From the NCBI RefSeq assembly GCF_900110435.1, contig NZ_FODT01000004.1, positions 248,001-312,000 on the forward strand: a DNA stretch of 64,000 bases, written 5' to 3'. Origin of the DNA: Rhodopseudomonas pseudopalustris. Lineage in GTDB: Bacteria; Pseudomonadota; Alphaproteobacteria; Rhizobiales; Xanthobacteraceae. The number at the start of each line of letters is the position of its first letter. The stretch's first letter is position 1. The notes beneath the pieces were generated by a model that searched no databases, was not told where the DNA came from, and saw only the letters and a program-made list of their open reading frames with translations. This document shows, in pieces, positions 8,452 through 18,029 of this stretch. The translations under genes and the position numbers were made by a program.

Positions 8452-9585
8452 ATGGCTCATCGCGACAATGAGGTCAGCGAAATTGTTCGGCTGCTCGAAT
8501 CCGGGAAGAGCATCCAGATGCTCGCGCCGCGACGCGTCGGCAAAACCTGGCTGATGCGCGACGTCGAGCGGCAGCTGGCGCCGCACGGCTGGCTCACGAT
8601 CTTTTGCGACGTCGAAGGGATGGGCAGCGAGGACGAATTTCTTCGCGACCTCTGCAGGAAGATCGAGGATGCGGGCACGGTCAAATTGCGCGTGCTCGAA
8701 CAGATCAAGCATCGGCTCGGACAATTGATGTCCGCAACGTTCGAGGGCAACCTCGCCAATGCGATCGGCCGTGTCGACGTCAAGCAGTTCTCGGACGCTT
8801 TGGTCGGTTCGCTTCACGACAACCATCCGAAGGTTTTGATTCTCGTCGATGAAATTTCGCTGTTGGTATCAGCGTTGATCGCGAAGTCTCCGGAATCGGC
8901 CAAGGCCTTCTTGTATCACTTGCGGAAGCTGAACCAATCCTATCCGAATGTTCGGTGGTTGCTGACGGGATCGATCGGACTCGATGTGGTCGCGCGGCGG
9001 TGGGAGCTCGGCGGCGCGCTGCTCGATCTTGCAATCTTTCCGCTCGAACCGTTCTCGGCGAAGGAAGCCCGCGCCTATATCGACGCCTTATGCGCCGAGC
9101 GTCGGGTGCGGTGGCATTTCGTGCTCGATGACCCGAGCTTCGATCACCTCGCGGAGCAACTGGGCTGGCTGTCGCCCTATTATCTCGACATGATCGCCGA
9201 TCGCATCAACGTGCAAACGCAGGACGCCGGAGGCGTTGCCGTTCCGACAAAAGCCGACATCGATCGCGCTTTCGAGGAATTGCTGGGGCCATCGTATCGC
9301 AACTACTTCGCCGCCTGGGAAGAGCACCTCAACAAGAACTTCCCGAAGCCCGAAAGCGAGCTGCTGTATGCGATCCTCGATTGCTGTTGCGTTCGCCCCG
9401 ATGGCGAGACCGAGGCGACCATCCTTGCCTCGGTCGGCCGGAATTATCCTTCGCTGTCGCGCCGCAACCTGATGAATCTGTTGTCCGCGCTGGTCCATGA
9501 CGGCTTCGTCGCCGAAGTCGGCGACCGCTGGCGGTTCCGCTCCGGCCTGCTGCGGCGCTATTGGATGAAGTACATCTGCACATGA
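8452..9585 (+). CDS. P-loop ATPase (archaeal-ATPase / STAND-like), first of a coupled pair
   Basis: 377 residues. The Walker A motif APRRVGKT is at residues 25-32 and the Walker B motif KVLILVDEIS is near residue 130. A sensor-like LLTGSIGL follows, and the C-terminal part looks like a winged helix (SRRNLMNLLSALVHDGFVAEVGDRWRFRSGLLRRYW). This layout matches the archaeal-type ATPase / MNS-STAND clade. The ATG at 8452 has AGGGG upstream; an alternative TTG at 8419 has no ribosome site. The stop overlaps the next ATG (ATGA), so the two ATPases are coupled. The role is unknown. Paired P-loop ATPases of this clade are often found in conflict or defence systems, but that is inference here. Confidence 0.75.
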   Translation: MAHRDNEVSEIVRLLESGKSIQMLAPRRVGKTWLMRDVERQLAPHGWLTIFCDVEGMGSEDEFLRDLCRKIEDAGTVKLRVLEQIKHRLGQLMSATFEGNLANAIGRVDVKQFSDALVGSLHDNHPKVLILVDEISLLVSALIAKSPESAKAFLYHLRKLNQSYPNVRWLLTGSIGLDVVARRWELGGALLDLAIFPLEPFSAKEARAYIDALCAERRVRWHFVLDDPSFDHLAEQLGWLSPYYLDMIADRINVQTQDAGGVAVPTKADIDRAFEELLGPSYRNYFAAWEEHLNKNFPKPESELLYAILDCCCVRPDGETEATILASVGRNYPSLSRRNLMNLLSALVHDGFVAEVGDRWRFRSGLLRRYWMKYICT

Positions 9586-11603
9586 GCAATCTCGGCATCG
9601 CCATCTACGATCCGCGTCGGCTCGATCCCGAAACCTTCCTCAAAGGCTTCGTGGCGCGGGGCGATTTCGTCGACTTCCTGCTCGACAAGCTTCGCCGGAT
9701 GCCGGAGCTCGGCGAGCATTTTCTGATCGTCGGCCCGCGCGGCATCGGCAAGACCAGCCTGCTGCGGCGTCTCGCGATCGGGATCTCGGAGGAGCCCGCG
9801 CTGCGCGCGCGCTTCATTCCGCTGAGTTTTCGCGAGGAGCAGTACAATGTCCGCGCGCTCGATGCGTTCTGGAGAAACTGCGCCGAGTCGCTCGCCGAAT
9901 GGTGCGAGGATCAAGGCCGGCAGGAGATCGCCGACGATATCGACCGCAGCCTGTCGCGCGCGGAATGGCACGAGTCGAACTCCGCGGTTCAGGCTTTCCT
10001 CGCTCTGTGCGAGCGGCTCGGCGGCCGGCCGGTGCTGTTCGTCGACAATCTCGATCTGATCCTCGACGCGCTGTCGCCGCAGCAGAACTGGGAGCTGCGG
10101 CGCACGCTGCAGGCACCCGGCGGACCGATCGTATTCGGCGCCGCCACGCAGATGCTGCGACAGAGCGCCGACCGCGACGCGGCGTTCTACGAGTTCTTTC
10201 ACCCGCACATGTTGCATCCACTCTCCGAAAGCGAGTTGCGGCACTGCATGCCCCGGCTGGCGCAAGCGCGCGGCGATTTGGGCAAGCCGGTCCTCGATGT
10301 GCTCGACCGCGAGCCGGAACGTATCCGCACGCTGCACAATCTGACCGGCGGCAATCCGCGGGTGCTGACGCTGGTCTATCAACTGCTCGAGCGCAGCGAG
10401 AGCGACAGCGTGTTCCGCGATCTCGAAGTGCTGCTCGATCAGTTGACGCCCTATTACAAGGCGCGGATCGAGGACTACCAGACCGATCTGCAGCGCGCGG
10501 TGATCGACGCCATCGCACTGCACTGGCATCCGATCACGTCGAGCCGCCTGAGCGACATCACCGCGGTCGAGGTCACCACGATCTCGTCGCAGCTCAATCG
10601 GCTGAAGAATGACGGGCTGATCGAGGAGGTCGAGACTTCCGGCGCGCGCGCCGGCTATCAGCTCGTCGAGCGGTTCTTCAACATCTGGTATTTGATACGC
10701 CACGGCACCCGCCGTACCCGGCAGAAGATCGCCTGGTTGACTGCGTTTCTGAGCAGTTTCTATGCACCGGCCGAGCTGATGAAGATGAAGGCTGAGCTGA
10801 TCGCCGGCGGGAGCGCGTCGCTGCATCCGTTCTATCGTGAGGCGCTGGAGGCTGCCGGTGAGGAGAGTGGGAGCTTGGCGCGGGCTGCAGTGCCAGAGCC
10901 CTCTGTCGAGACATCGCAAATTGGGAAGTCGAGCGATCTGTTTAGAGAGGCGGAGCACATTGTCCGCCATTGGGTCGAGCGCGATCAGACGAATTATGAC
11001 GGTTGGTCCTTGCTCGGTAGTATCCTTGCAGACCATTCTGGACATCCCGCCGAAGCCGAGGCTGCTTATCGGAAGGCAATGACGATCTCCGGCGATCGAG
11101 TGATCGCAGAGGCCAATCTGGCGTGGCTACTTCTCGCCTCGGGCCGGTTGTCGGAAATCGCCTCGCTCGAATCCGCGCTGACCAAGCTCGATCCGGTCGG
11201 CCGCGCGCTGCTCGATGCGGCGCGCGCGCTCGTGCAAGACAATTTCGGCGACGCGACGGGGCATTTGCAGCAGGCGTTGAACGGCGATCAGGAGCAACTG
11301 AACGCGACCTTCTCCGACGATCTGCTTCGATTGCTCCGGATCGCGGCGCAGCGCGGCTATGGCGAGAAGCTGATCGAATGGTTCAACCAGTCCGGGCAGG
11401 CGGATCGGCGGGCGCCGGTCTATGCGGCCTTCGTCGCTTTCGTGCGCGGCGAGCGGTTCCTGCTGGACTTCAGCCCGGAGATCCGTAAACCGGCCGAGTC
11501 GATTTTCCGCTGGCTGAACTCACGTTCGGACAGATCCCCGTCAACTCCCGACAAGCCCGCGCGGAAACGTGGCAGGCCGCCGCGCAAACGCCAGACCGCA
11601 TGA
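9582..11603 (+). CDS. P-loop ATPase with winged helix and TPR-like C-terminus
   Basis: 673 residues. The Walker A motif [11 protein letters not shown] is at residues 51-61 and the Walker B motif [13 protein letters not shown] is near residue 150. [11 protein letters not shown] motif (sensor 2-like) follows. A winged-helix segment ([25 protein letters not shown]) is near residues 325-350. TPR-like helical repeats run over roughly residues 460-610 ([15 protein letters not shown]...). A basic AT-hook-like tail ends [12 protein letters not shown]. The combination suggests a signalling ATPase that assembles partners and may touch DNA. It is coupled to genes on both sides by ATGA overlaps. The start at 9582 is chosen for the coupling. 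Confidence 0.75.
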   Translation: MSNLGIAIYDPRRLDPETFLKGFVARGDFVDFLLDKLRRMPELGEHFLIVGPRGIGKTSLLRRLAIGISEEPALRARFIPLSFREEQYNVRALDAFWRNCAESLAEWCEDQGRQEIADDIDRSLSRAEWHESNSAVQAFLALCERLGGRPVLFVDNLDLILDALSPQQNWELRRTLQAPGGPIVFGAATQMLRQSADRDAAFYEFFHPHMLHPLSESELRHCMPRLAQARGDLGKPVLDVLDREPERIRTLHNLTGGNPRVLTLVYQLLERSESDSVFRDLEVLLDQLTPYYKARIEDYQTDLQRAVIDAIALHWHPITSSRLSDITAVEVTTISSQLNRLKNDGLIEEVETSGARAGYQLVERFFNIWYLIRHGTRRTRQKIAWLTAFLSSFYAPAELMKMKAELIAGGSASLHPFYREALEAAGEESGSLARAAVPEPSVETSQIGKSSDLFREAEHIVRHWVERDQTNYDGWSLLGSILADHSGHPAEAEAAYRKAMTISGDRVIAEANLAWLLLASGRLSEIASLESALTKLDPVGRALLDAARALVQDNFGDATGHLQQALNGDQEQLNATFSDDLLRLLRIAAQRGYGEKLIEWFNQSGQADRRAPVYAAFVAFVRGERFLLDFSPEIRKPAESIFRWLNSRSDRSPSTPDKPARKRGRPPRKRQTA

Positions 11604-12109
11604 CAAAGCCGCAAAAAATCTCCGACCAGGACGGTTTCTTCTGGAAAACCAAAACGTTGGAAGAGATGTCCGCGGCCGAGTGGGAGAGCCTGTGCGACGG
11701 CTGCGCGCGCTGCTGCCTGGAGAAGCTCGAGGACGAGGACACCGGGCGGATCTATTTCACCCATGTCGGCTGCCGGCTGCTCGATGGCCAGTCGTGCGGG
11801 TGCCGGGACTATGCGAATCGGTCGGACCGGGTGCCGGACTGCGTCCGGCTCTCGCCGGAGAATGTCCGCACGCTGAGCTGGCTGCCGCCGAGCTGCGGCT
11901 ATCGCCTCGTCGCCGAGGGGCGCGATCTGTATTGGTGGCATCCGCTGATCTCCGGCGACCCGAACACGGTCCATGACGCCGGCGTCTCGGTGCGCGGGCG
12001 GGTCGAGGCGAGCGAATCGGAGATTCCGGTCGAGGACCTCGAAGACCACATCGTGTCGTGGCCGGCGCTGCTGCCGCGGCGCGCCAAGCTGAAGAAGCGG
12101 CCGGCGTGA
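11600..12109 (+). CDS. YcgN/UPF0260-type cysteine cluster protein
   Basis: 169 residues. The signature [19 protein letters not shown] followed by [18 protein letters not shown] and VPDCVRLSP matches the UPF0260 (YcgN) family of small cytosolic cysteine-cluster proteins of about 150 residues. The cysteines probably hold a metal or Fe-S centre. The family is usually a stand-alone housekeeping gene. Its ATGA coupling to an ATPase gene makes this a three-gene operon, which may be fortuitous. Function is uncertain in all species. Confidence 0.85.
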   Translation: MTKPQKISDQDGFFWKTKTLEEMSAAEWESLCDGCARCCLEKLEDEDTGRIYFTHVGCRLLDGQSCGCRDYANRSDRVPDCVRLSPENVRTLSWLPPSCGYRLVAEGRDLYWWHPLISGDPNTVHDAGVSVRGRVEASESEIPVEDLEDHIVSWPALLPRRAKLKKRPA

Positions 12110-12185
12110 GGTGAGCGTTCGCGCCTCTCTTGGCCGGCGGCGACGCGATGCGCCGCTCTGCAACGTGCTGATGGGTAGAACTCGT

Positions 12186-12290
12186 AGCGCTCTTCTGCTT
12201 CCGATCGAATCGGTACCGGAGCTCAACTTGATGTTGTGACGCGTCTTCTTCACGCGAAGCGGTGTCCGCTGCGCACGAAAACGCGACAGG
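12186..12290 (+). repeat. Interspersed repeat copy 4
   Basis: A diverged full copy: gcttccgatcgaatcggtac (left palindrome), ggagctcaacttgatg, gacgcgtcttcttcacgcg, then cgcacgaaaacgcg. It lies just after the YcgN gene. The remaining 12110-12530 gap contains this repeat, a candidate small RNA with terminator, and no convincing open frame. Confidence 0.7.
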
Positions 12291-12379
12291 TTCCCACGCA
12301 CCGGTTCCGCACCTCCGTAAAACTACGGCTCGGGACTATCCTAAATAGTACACACGCGCCGATTGTGAGACAAAGGTGA

Positions 12380-12469
12380 CATCCGCGGTGCAGTGCGTCG
12401 CGGTCCCCTTCCTTGGGGCGTTTCCTCCCTTGACTTGGCCCGGGCGCCGATTGGCGACCGGGCCTTTTT
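12380..12469 (+). ncRNA. Candidate small RNA ending in a strong intrinsic terminator
   Basis: A CCCC-TTCCTT-GGGG hairpin (12405-12418) is followed by a single-stranded pyrimidine run TTTCCTCCCTT and then a strong terminator. The CCTCCC run could pair with Shine-Dalgarno sequences, a feature of alphaproteobacterial anti-SD small RNAs. The 5' end is a guess and no clear promoter is visible. No protein-coding gene ends on this strand within 270 bp, so the terminator needs another transcript to serve. Confidence 0.35.
12437..12469 (+). terminator. Rho-independent terminator
   Basis: GGCCCGG (12437-12443) pairs perfectly with CCGGGCC (12458-12464). An inner CGCC-GATT-GGCG stem-loop (12445-12456) stacks on it after one mismatch. 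TTTTT follows at 12465-12469. It also lies beyond the end of the convergent amide hydrolase gene. Confidence 0.8.
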
Positions 12470-12530
12470 ATGTGCTGGTTTTTAGGTGCTGGTTTGGCGA
12501 TGAGGCAGCGCATCGTGTCGCGCGATGACT

Positions 12531-13598
12531 TCACAGCCCGAGAAATTTGAACGGCGGACTGACCTTGAACTGATCATTGACCACGCCCGAAAAGGTGTTG
12601 GTCTGGTTGGCGCCGAGGTCGAGCTTCTTGACCGCGCCTTTGTCGGCGGAAAAATCGATCCGGGTGAGGTCGACCCAGAACACGTTCGGGGTCAGCGCGG
12701 ATTCGAAGAAGTAGAGCTTGCGCTTGTGGTCGACGACGGTGCGCCAGCGCGTCGAGGAGATGTTCGGCTGATCGGGCGTGGTGATGCCGTAAGGCACCGA
12801 GGCGTTGCGGATCACGCCGAACACGCTGGCGATCGCTTCGACCGGGTTTTCCGCCTTCGGGATCGCGTCGACATAGAACGACGCGCGGGCGAAGCGGTCG
12901 GCCGCGCGGTTGGTGCCGGGTAGCATCACGGTGCCGCCGATCTGCTTCCAATAGGCGTTGAGCGCGAGCTGCTGATCGAAGGTCGGCGAATTGGTCATCA
13001 CCTGATATTGCCGGCCGTGATGGATCACCTGCTGGCCATCGATATATTCGATGATGGCGCTGTCGCCGGTCGAATCCGACAGCGACAGATGTACTGTGGC
13101 CAGCCGGTTCTCGTCGGGCAACTGGGCTGTGACGACGGTGAACGGCTGTTTCGCCAGCGCCTCGACCGCCTCCTGCACGGTGCCGAAACTATCGAGCACA
13201 TATTGTGGCCACAGCGACAGCGCGAGACCCGGCTTGCTGCCGTCGAGTTTCGGATAGGTCGATTCCGCGAGCCACAGCACGTTCGCGACCAGTCCGGCCT
13301 CGTTGACGCCGTCCGAGGTCGCGATGTCATAGGCCGAGGCGATCACGCTGCCGTAACGCGCGGTCCATTGCAGCGAGTTCGGCCCGGCCTCGCCGGAGCG
13401 CTTGATACCGCGCGGCAAGATCCAGAGATTGGTGCCGATGTCGCGCGACCAGTCCATCGAGCGGGCGGTGATCACCTGATTGTCGGCGCCGAGATAGACC
13501 AGACGGGTGCACGCCTGCGCCACCGGCGGAAGCAGGGCGCCTCCGATCAGAAGCGCTGCGGCGGATGCGGTGACGAAACGACGCCTGAACGGGACCAT
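12531..13598 (-). CDS. Exported linear amide C-N hydrolase (choloylglycine hydrolase / penicillin V acylase family)
   Basis: 355 residues. The signal peptide (RRRFVTASAAALLIGGALLPPVAQA) is followed directly by Cys in QACTRLVYLG. In this Ntn-hydrolase family that cysteine becomes the N-terminal nucleophile after processing. Other family features visible are ITARSMDWSRD (second active-site region) and SDGVNEAGLVANVLWL. It hydrolyses linear amide bonds in the periplasm; bile salts, penicillin V and acyl-homoserine lactones are known substrates of relatives, and the substrate here cannot be told. It is monocistronic, with a strong terminator just past its 3' end on the other strand. Confidence 0.88.
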   Translation of the reverse strand: MVPFRRRFVTASAAALLIGGALLPPVAQACTRLVYLGADNQVITARSMDWSRDIGTNLWILPRGIKRSGEAGPNSLQWTARYGSVIASAYDIATSDGVNEAGLVANVLWLAESTYPKLDGSKPGLALSLWPQYVLDSFGTVQEAVEALAKQPFTVVTAQLPDENRLATVHLSLSDSTGDSAIIEYIDGQQVIHHGRQYQVMTNSPTFDQQLALNAYWKQIGGTVMLPGTNRAADRFARASFYVDAIPKAENPVEAIASVFGVIRNASVPYGITTPDQPNISSTRWRTVVDHKRKLYFFESALTPNVFWVDLTRIDFSADKGAVKKLDLGANQTNTFSGVVNDQFKVSPPFKFLGL

Positions 13599-13894
13599 GG
13601 CTGCGACTCCGATGACGGGTTGAGTTCATCCGGTCGAACAGGAGAACGGCTGGGGTGACGATTGATCCCGCGCCGTTCGCTGCATCGCCGGTTCAACGAG
13701 CGTTGCACGACAGTGCGACAAATCAATGCGCCAGAACAGTGATCGTTAAGGATTCGTCGATGCGTTCGGCGAAGGACGCTATGATCGAGCGGATCAGCGG
13801 GCGCGCTGCTGCCCGATCCCTTCGCCGGACATTGCCCGGACCGGTTCTGAACTCAATCGCGGCCCGTGCGCGAATCCTGCTCTCGTTTCTCGAT

Positions 13895-13946
13895 GGAGCA
13901 TGATGTTTTCCGAAAACCGGCATCCACTTTTCGGGATCATGCTCTA
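13895..13946 (+). repeat. GAGCATGAT...ATCATGCTC palindromic repeat
   Basis: Perfect 9-bp arms GAGCATGAT (13896-13904) and ATCATGCTC (13936-13944) enclose tttccgaaaaccgg and catccacttttcgg. This is a common intergenic palindrome of Rhodopseudomonas and Bradyrhizobium. The remainder of the 386-bp gap 13599-13984 shows no credible gene. Confidence 0.8.
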
Positions 13947-13984
13947 AGCTTCGCGCACGACGAGTCCTGTTGGAGGATGTCCTG

Positions 13985-14281
13985 ATGTTCGCGCTTGCGC
14001 GCCTCGCGGCGAGGGTTGCCGCCGCGGCGATGCTGTCGGTCCCCGCTGTTGCGCAGGCGCAGACCGCCCCGGAGGCGGGAGCGGCCAAGCCTAAGCCATC
14101 GGCCGCGGCGCAGGCCAAGCCTGCGACGGCTGCCGACCCGAAAGCCGCGCCGAAGAAGGAGCCGAAGACGATGACGCGGCGGCAGGAGATCGAGCATGCG
14201 ATCGACACCCGCACGGTGCCGTCGCGCTACCGCAGCTCGGTTCCGAAAGAGTATCAGAAGTACATCCCGTTTGCGAAATAG
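13985..14281 (+). CDS. Small secreted hypothetical protein
   Basis: 98 residues starting MFALARLAARV, with a signal peptide ending AVAQAQT. An Ala/Lys/Pro-rich mature N-terminus (AAKPKPSAAAQAKPATAADPKAAPKKEPK) follows. The C-terminus TVPSRYRSSVPKEYQKYIPF looks conserved. A GGAGG site stands upstream of the ATG. It is predicted periplasmic and has no known domain. Confidence 0.6.
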   Translation: MFALARLAARVAAAAMLSVPAVAQAQTAPEAGAAKPKPSAAAQAKPATAADPKAAPKKEPKTMTRRQEIEHAIDTRTVPSRYRSSVPKEYQKYIPFAK

Positions 14282-14495
14282 CGGCGAGACGCCGTGGTCC
14301 GAAATCGGCTGTCGCACGGCATCGGCTATTCCGTGCTGCGGGAGATTTCAGCGGATGTTGGGCCGCGCCGCGCGCCACCCCTGCGTATGCGAACCACCCA
14401 TGCGCCGGAATGGCTGTTTGGTCGGCATTTGATGCGCTATTGAAGTTCAATAGCGATCTCCCCGCATTGTCAGCCCGACGAGATTTCACGTCCGC

Positions 14496-16091
14496 ATGAG
14501 CATGTCCGAGCATCAAAGCCGCGAACCTGCCGGCCGGCCCTTGTCGCCCGACGAAGCGGCGGCGGAACTCTCGCACAGCTCCACGGACGTGATCGATCTC
14601 GGCCATGCGCCGCCGCTGGCGCCGTCGGCGCCGCTGACCACGGACGAGGTCCGCACCATCCTGTTGAGCCTGTTGCTGGCGATGTTCCTCGCCGCGCTCG
14701 ACCAGACCATCGTGGCGACCGCGTTGCCGACGATCGGGCGGCAGTTCGGCGACGTCGAGAATCTGTCCTGGGTGATCACCGCCTATCTGTTGTCGTCGAC
14801 CGCGGTGGCGCCGGTGTTCGGCAGCCTCTGCGATATCTACGGCCGCCGCGCCACGATCATCGCGGTGCTCAGCCTGTTCATCGCCGGCTCGGTGATGTGC
14901 GCCTTGGCGCCGAGCGTTCTGGTGCTGATCCTCGGCCGCGCGTTGCAGGGGCTGGGCGGCGGCGGGATCATGCCGGTGGTGCAGACGGTGATCTCCGACG
15001 TGGTCAGCCCACGCGAGCGCGGCAAGTATCAGGCGTATTTCTCCGGCGTCTGGGTGGCGGCGGGAATCGGCGGCCCGGTGCTCGGCGGGGCCTTCGCCGA
15101 GCATCTGCACTGGTCGATGATCTTCTGGATCAATCTGCCGCTGTCGATCGGCGCGCTGGCGCTGCTGCTGCCGAAGATGGCGAAGATTCCGGTGTATCAC
15201 CGCCGTCGCAAGGTCGACTGGCTCGGCGGCGTGCTGCTGATGGCCTCGGCGCTGGCGGTGATGCTGGTGCTGACCTGGGGCGGCACGCGGTTTTCGTGGC
15301 TGTCGCCGGTGATCCTGGCGCTCGCCGGCGGCGCGGTGCTGTTCGCGGCGAGTTTCATCTGGCACGCGCTGCGCGAGCCGGAGCCGTTCCTGCCGCTGCA
15401 ATTGATGGGCGGCACGGTGGTGCCGTGGGCGATGGCGGCGGGCGGCTTCGCGATGGGCGCGATGATCGGGCTCACCGTGCACATCCCGCTGTATTACGAG
15501 GCGGTGTATCACCTCAGCGCCAGCGCCTCGGGTCTGGCGCTGATCCCGATCGCCGCGGTCTCGGTGTTCGGCGCGGCGTTCACCGGCCGCGCCATGACGC
15601 ATCTCGATCATTACAAGCGCATCGCGATCATCGGCACCGGCTTCTCGGCGCTGATGGCGGCGGCGATCGCGCTGCTGACGCCGTTGCCGCTGTGGGCGTT
15701 CCTGACGCTGCTGTCGCTGTTCTCGCTCGGCCTCGGCACGGTGTTTCCGGTCAGCATGGTGTCGATCCAGAACGCGGTGCCGCGACCGCAGATCGGCACC
15801 GCCACCGGCGCGATGAACTTCTTCCGCGCGCTGATGTCGTCGTTCACGGTGGCGGCGTTCACCGCGGTGCTGCTGATCACGTTCGGCGGCGAGATCCAGC
15901 TCGGCGGCGTCGAGCATCGCCACGCGGTCGGCAGCGTCGCCTCCACCGACATGGTGGCGGCGTTCCGCTGGGTGTTCGCCGCGGCGGCATTGATGCTGGC
16001 CGGCTCGGCGATCTGCGTCGCGATCATGGAGGAGCGCCGGCTCGCCGGCCCGGACAACACACCGCCGCCGCCGCTGGAGCTGGCGGAGTAG
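14496..16091 (+). CDS. MFS drug:H+ antiporter, DHA2 (EmrB/QacA) family
   Basis: 531 residues with an acidic cytosolic N-terminus of about 55 residues, then about 14 hydrophobic helices. Family motifs include ALDQTIVATALPTIG (first helix, DHA2-type), GSLCDIYGRR (motif A) and GRALQGLGGGGIMPVVQTVISD. It should export toxic organic compounds using the proton gradient. It is complete in length. No adjacent regulator or periplasmic adaptor is visible, so it may act alone. Confidence 0.9.
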   Translation: MSMSEHQSREPAGRPLSPDEAAAELSHSSTDVIDLGHAPPLAPSAPLTTDEVRTILLSLLLAMFLAALDQTIVATALPTIGRQFGDVENLSWVITAYLLSSTAVAPVFGSLCDIYGRRATIIAVLSLFIAGSVMCALAPSVLVLILGRALQGLGGGGIMPVVQTVISDVVSPRERGKYQAYFSGVWVAAGIGGPVLGGAFAEHLHWSMIFWINLPLSIGALALLLPKMAKIPVYHRRRKVDWLGGVLLMASALAVMLVLTWGGTRFSWLSPVILALAGGAVLFAASFIWHALREPEPFLPLQLMGGTVVPWAMAAGGFAMGAMIGLTVHIPLYYEAVYHLSASASGLALIPIAAVSVFGAAFTGRAMTHLDHYKRIAIIGTGFSALMAAAIALLTPLPLWAFLTLLSLFSLGLGTVFPVSMVSIQNAVPRPQIGTATGAMNFFRALMSSFTVAAFTAVLLITFGGEIQLGGVEHRHAVGSVASTDMVAAFRWVFAAAALMLAGSAICVAIMEERRLAGPDNTPPPPLELAE

Positions 16092-16266
16092 GGCGGCCCG
16101 GCCGCCGCGACCGATCCGCAGCCTCGCGGAATTCCGACATTCTTTGTCAAAAATGATTAGTCTGCCGCAGAACCGCCTTTCGGGGGTCGCAGGGCGCTCG
16201 ACAATGGCGCGCATCACGCGCGCCGGCTGAGACCAACGGAATGACAGTAGCGGATGGCAGCACCGG

Positions 16267-17670
16267 ATGACCGCGATGGCATCGCCTGACGGCGGCGACT
16301 CCCTGCGCAAGCGACGCAGGCGCAACCGCGCCCGGCTGATGCTGGCGACGGTGCTGACCGTGGTCGGGCTCGTGGCCGGCGCGCTCGGCGTGCTGCTTTA
16401 CGAGCTGCGGCCGGTGACGCTGCGGATCGCGGTCGGGCCGCAGGGCAGCGACGACATCAAGCTGATCCAGGCTCTGGCGCAGACCTTCGCGCGCGACCGC
16501 AGCTCGGTGCGGCTGACGCCGGTGGTCACCGACGGCGCGACGCCGAGTCTGGGCGAATGGACCAAGGGCAACGCCGACCTCGCCGTCACCCGCGGCGATC
16601 TCGATCTGCCGACCGACGCGCAATCGGTCGCGATCCTGCGCAAGAACGTCGTGACGCTGTGGTCGGTGCCCGGCAAGAGCAAGAAATCCGGCACGGTGAA
16701 AAGCATTGCCGATCTCGCCGGCCGCAAGGTCGGCGTCATCGGCCGCACCCCGGCCAACGTCAAGCTGCTCCAGGTTATCCTGTCCGAGTCGGGCGTGGCG
16801 CCGGACAAGGTGCAGACCGAGCAATTCGCCACCACGGCGATCGCCGAGATGGCGCGCGACGAGTCGCTTGCCGCTTATCTGGCGGTCGGGCCGCTCGACA
16901 GCAAGACCACGGCGGAAGCGATCGCCGCCACCGCGAAGGCCCGCGGCGAGCCACGCTTCCTGCCGATCGATGTCGGCGACTCGATCGCCAAGAAGTATCC
17001 GATCTACGATTCCGAGGAGATCCCCGGCAGCACCTTCTCGACCGCGCCGGCGCGGCCGGAGGACAAGGTCGACACCGTCAGCGTCAACCATCTGATCATC
17101 GCCAAGCGCGCGCTGTCGAGCGTCACCGTCGCGCAGCTCACCCGGCAGATCTTCGCCGCGCGGCAGCAGCTCGCGCGCGAACTGCCGACCGCCGGCAAGA
17201 TCGAGGCGCCCGACACCGACAAGGCCGCAGCGCTGCCGGCGCATCGCGGCGCCGCCGCCTTCATCGACGGCACCGAGCGCACCTTCATGGAGCGCAACAG
17301 CGACTACATCTGGGGCCTGGTGGTGCTGCTGTCCGGACTCGGCTCGGCCGGCGCGTGGTTTCGGTCCTACGTCACCCGCGACGAACGCGCCGCAAGCGCC
17401 AGGATGCGCGACCGCGCGCTGGCGATGGTCGCGAAGGCGCGCAAGGCCAATTCGCTCGACGAACTCGACCACATGCAGCACGAGATCGATCGCATCGTAC
17501 GCGACATGCTGGATTGCTACGACGACGGCGCGATCGACGATCTGGCGCCATTCAATCTGGTGCTCGATCAGTTCCACAACGCTCTGGTCGATCGGCGCAA
17601 GACGCTGACGATGCCGAGCGCCGGCATTGCGCCGTCGCACCCCGAAACCGTCGGCGTCCCGGGCGACTAG
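16267..17670 (+). CDS. Membrane-tethered TAXI-family solute-binding protein
   Basis: 467 residues. A basic N-terminus and transmembrane helix (LATVLTVVGLVAGALGVLLY) lead into a periplasmic TAXI-type binding domain, about residues 55-340, with the typical LRIAVGPQGSDD start and IADLAGRKVGVIG. A second transmembrane helix (YIWGLVVLLSGLGSAGAWF) follows near residue 345. A charged, helical cytosolic tail of about 100 residues comes last. Ordinary TAXI proteins are free periplasmic TRAP receptors. Here no TRAP permease gene is nearby and the two-helix anchoring suggests a sensor or membrane-bound role. Confidence 0.8.
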   Translation: MTAMASPDGGDSLRKRRRRNRARLMLATVLTVVGLVAGALGVLLYELRPVTLRIAVGPQGSDDIKLIQALAQTFARDRSSVRLTPVVTDGATPSLGEWTKGNADLAVTRGDLDLPTDAQSVAILRKNVVTLWSVPGKSKKSGTVKSIADLAGRKVGVIGRTPANVKLLQVILSESGVAPDKVQTEQFATTAIAEMARDESLAAYLAVGPLDSKTTAEAIAATAKARGEPRFLPIDVGDSIAKKYPIYDSEEIPGSTFSTAPARPEDKVDTVSVNHLIIAKRALSSVTVAQLTRQIFAARQQLARELPTAGKIEAPDTDKAAALPAHRGAAAFIDGTERTFMERNSDYIWGLVVLLSGLGSAGAWFRSYVTRDERAASARMRDRALAMVAKARKANSLDELDHMQHEIDRIVRDMLDCYDDGAIDDLAPFNLVLDQFHNALVDRRKTLTMPSAGIAPSHPETVGVPGD

Positions 17671-17849
17671 CGGACGGTCGCGGCGGGCGACGTCGCCAAA
17701 GGGCCTCTGCAGGCGGCCCTGCGACCTTCGACGGACGCTGTGCCTGGATGGAACCGTGTCAACGCTCCGGTAACTAATCCCCCGTAGTTTTCCGTTCCGG
17801 CGCGGAAGGAACCGCGCCTGCCCGCATTCGGGCGAGCCAGGAGAAGACG

Positions 17850-18017
17850 ATGCTGCGACGGCTGATTTCGCGATTCGTCTCCGACACCAGCGGCGCCACC
17901 GCGATCGAATACGCAATTCTCGCCGTCGGCATCAGCATCGTCATCATCGGCGTGGTCAACGGCCTCGGCACCAAGCTGAACTCCAGCTATGACTCGGTCA
18001 GCTCCGCGATCAAGTAA
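17850..18017 (+). CDS. flp: Flp/Fap-type pilin (orphan)
   Basis: 55 residues starting MLRRLISRFVSDTSG, followed by the type IVb pilin motif SG|ATAIEYAILA. Prepilin peptidase would cut after Gly; Glu at +5 and Tyr at +6 are both present. The hydrophobic helix AILAVGISIVIIGVVNGLG follows. An AGGAGA site stands just upstream of the ATG. Flp pilins form bundled Tad pili, but no tad/cpa assembly genes are in this window. It would need assembly genes elsewhere. Confidence 0.85.
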   Translation: MLRRLISRFVSDTSGATAIEYAILAVGISIVIIGVVNGLGTKLNSSYDSVSSAIK

Positions 18018-18029
18018 CCGCGCAGCGTG

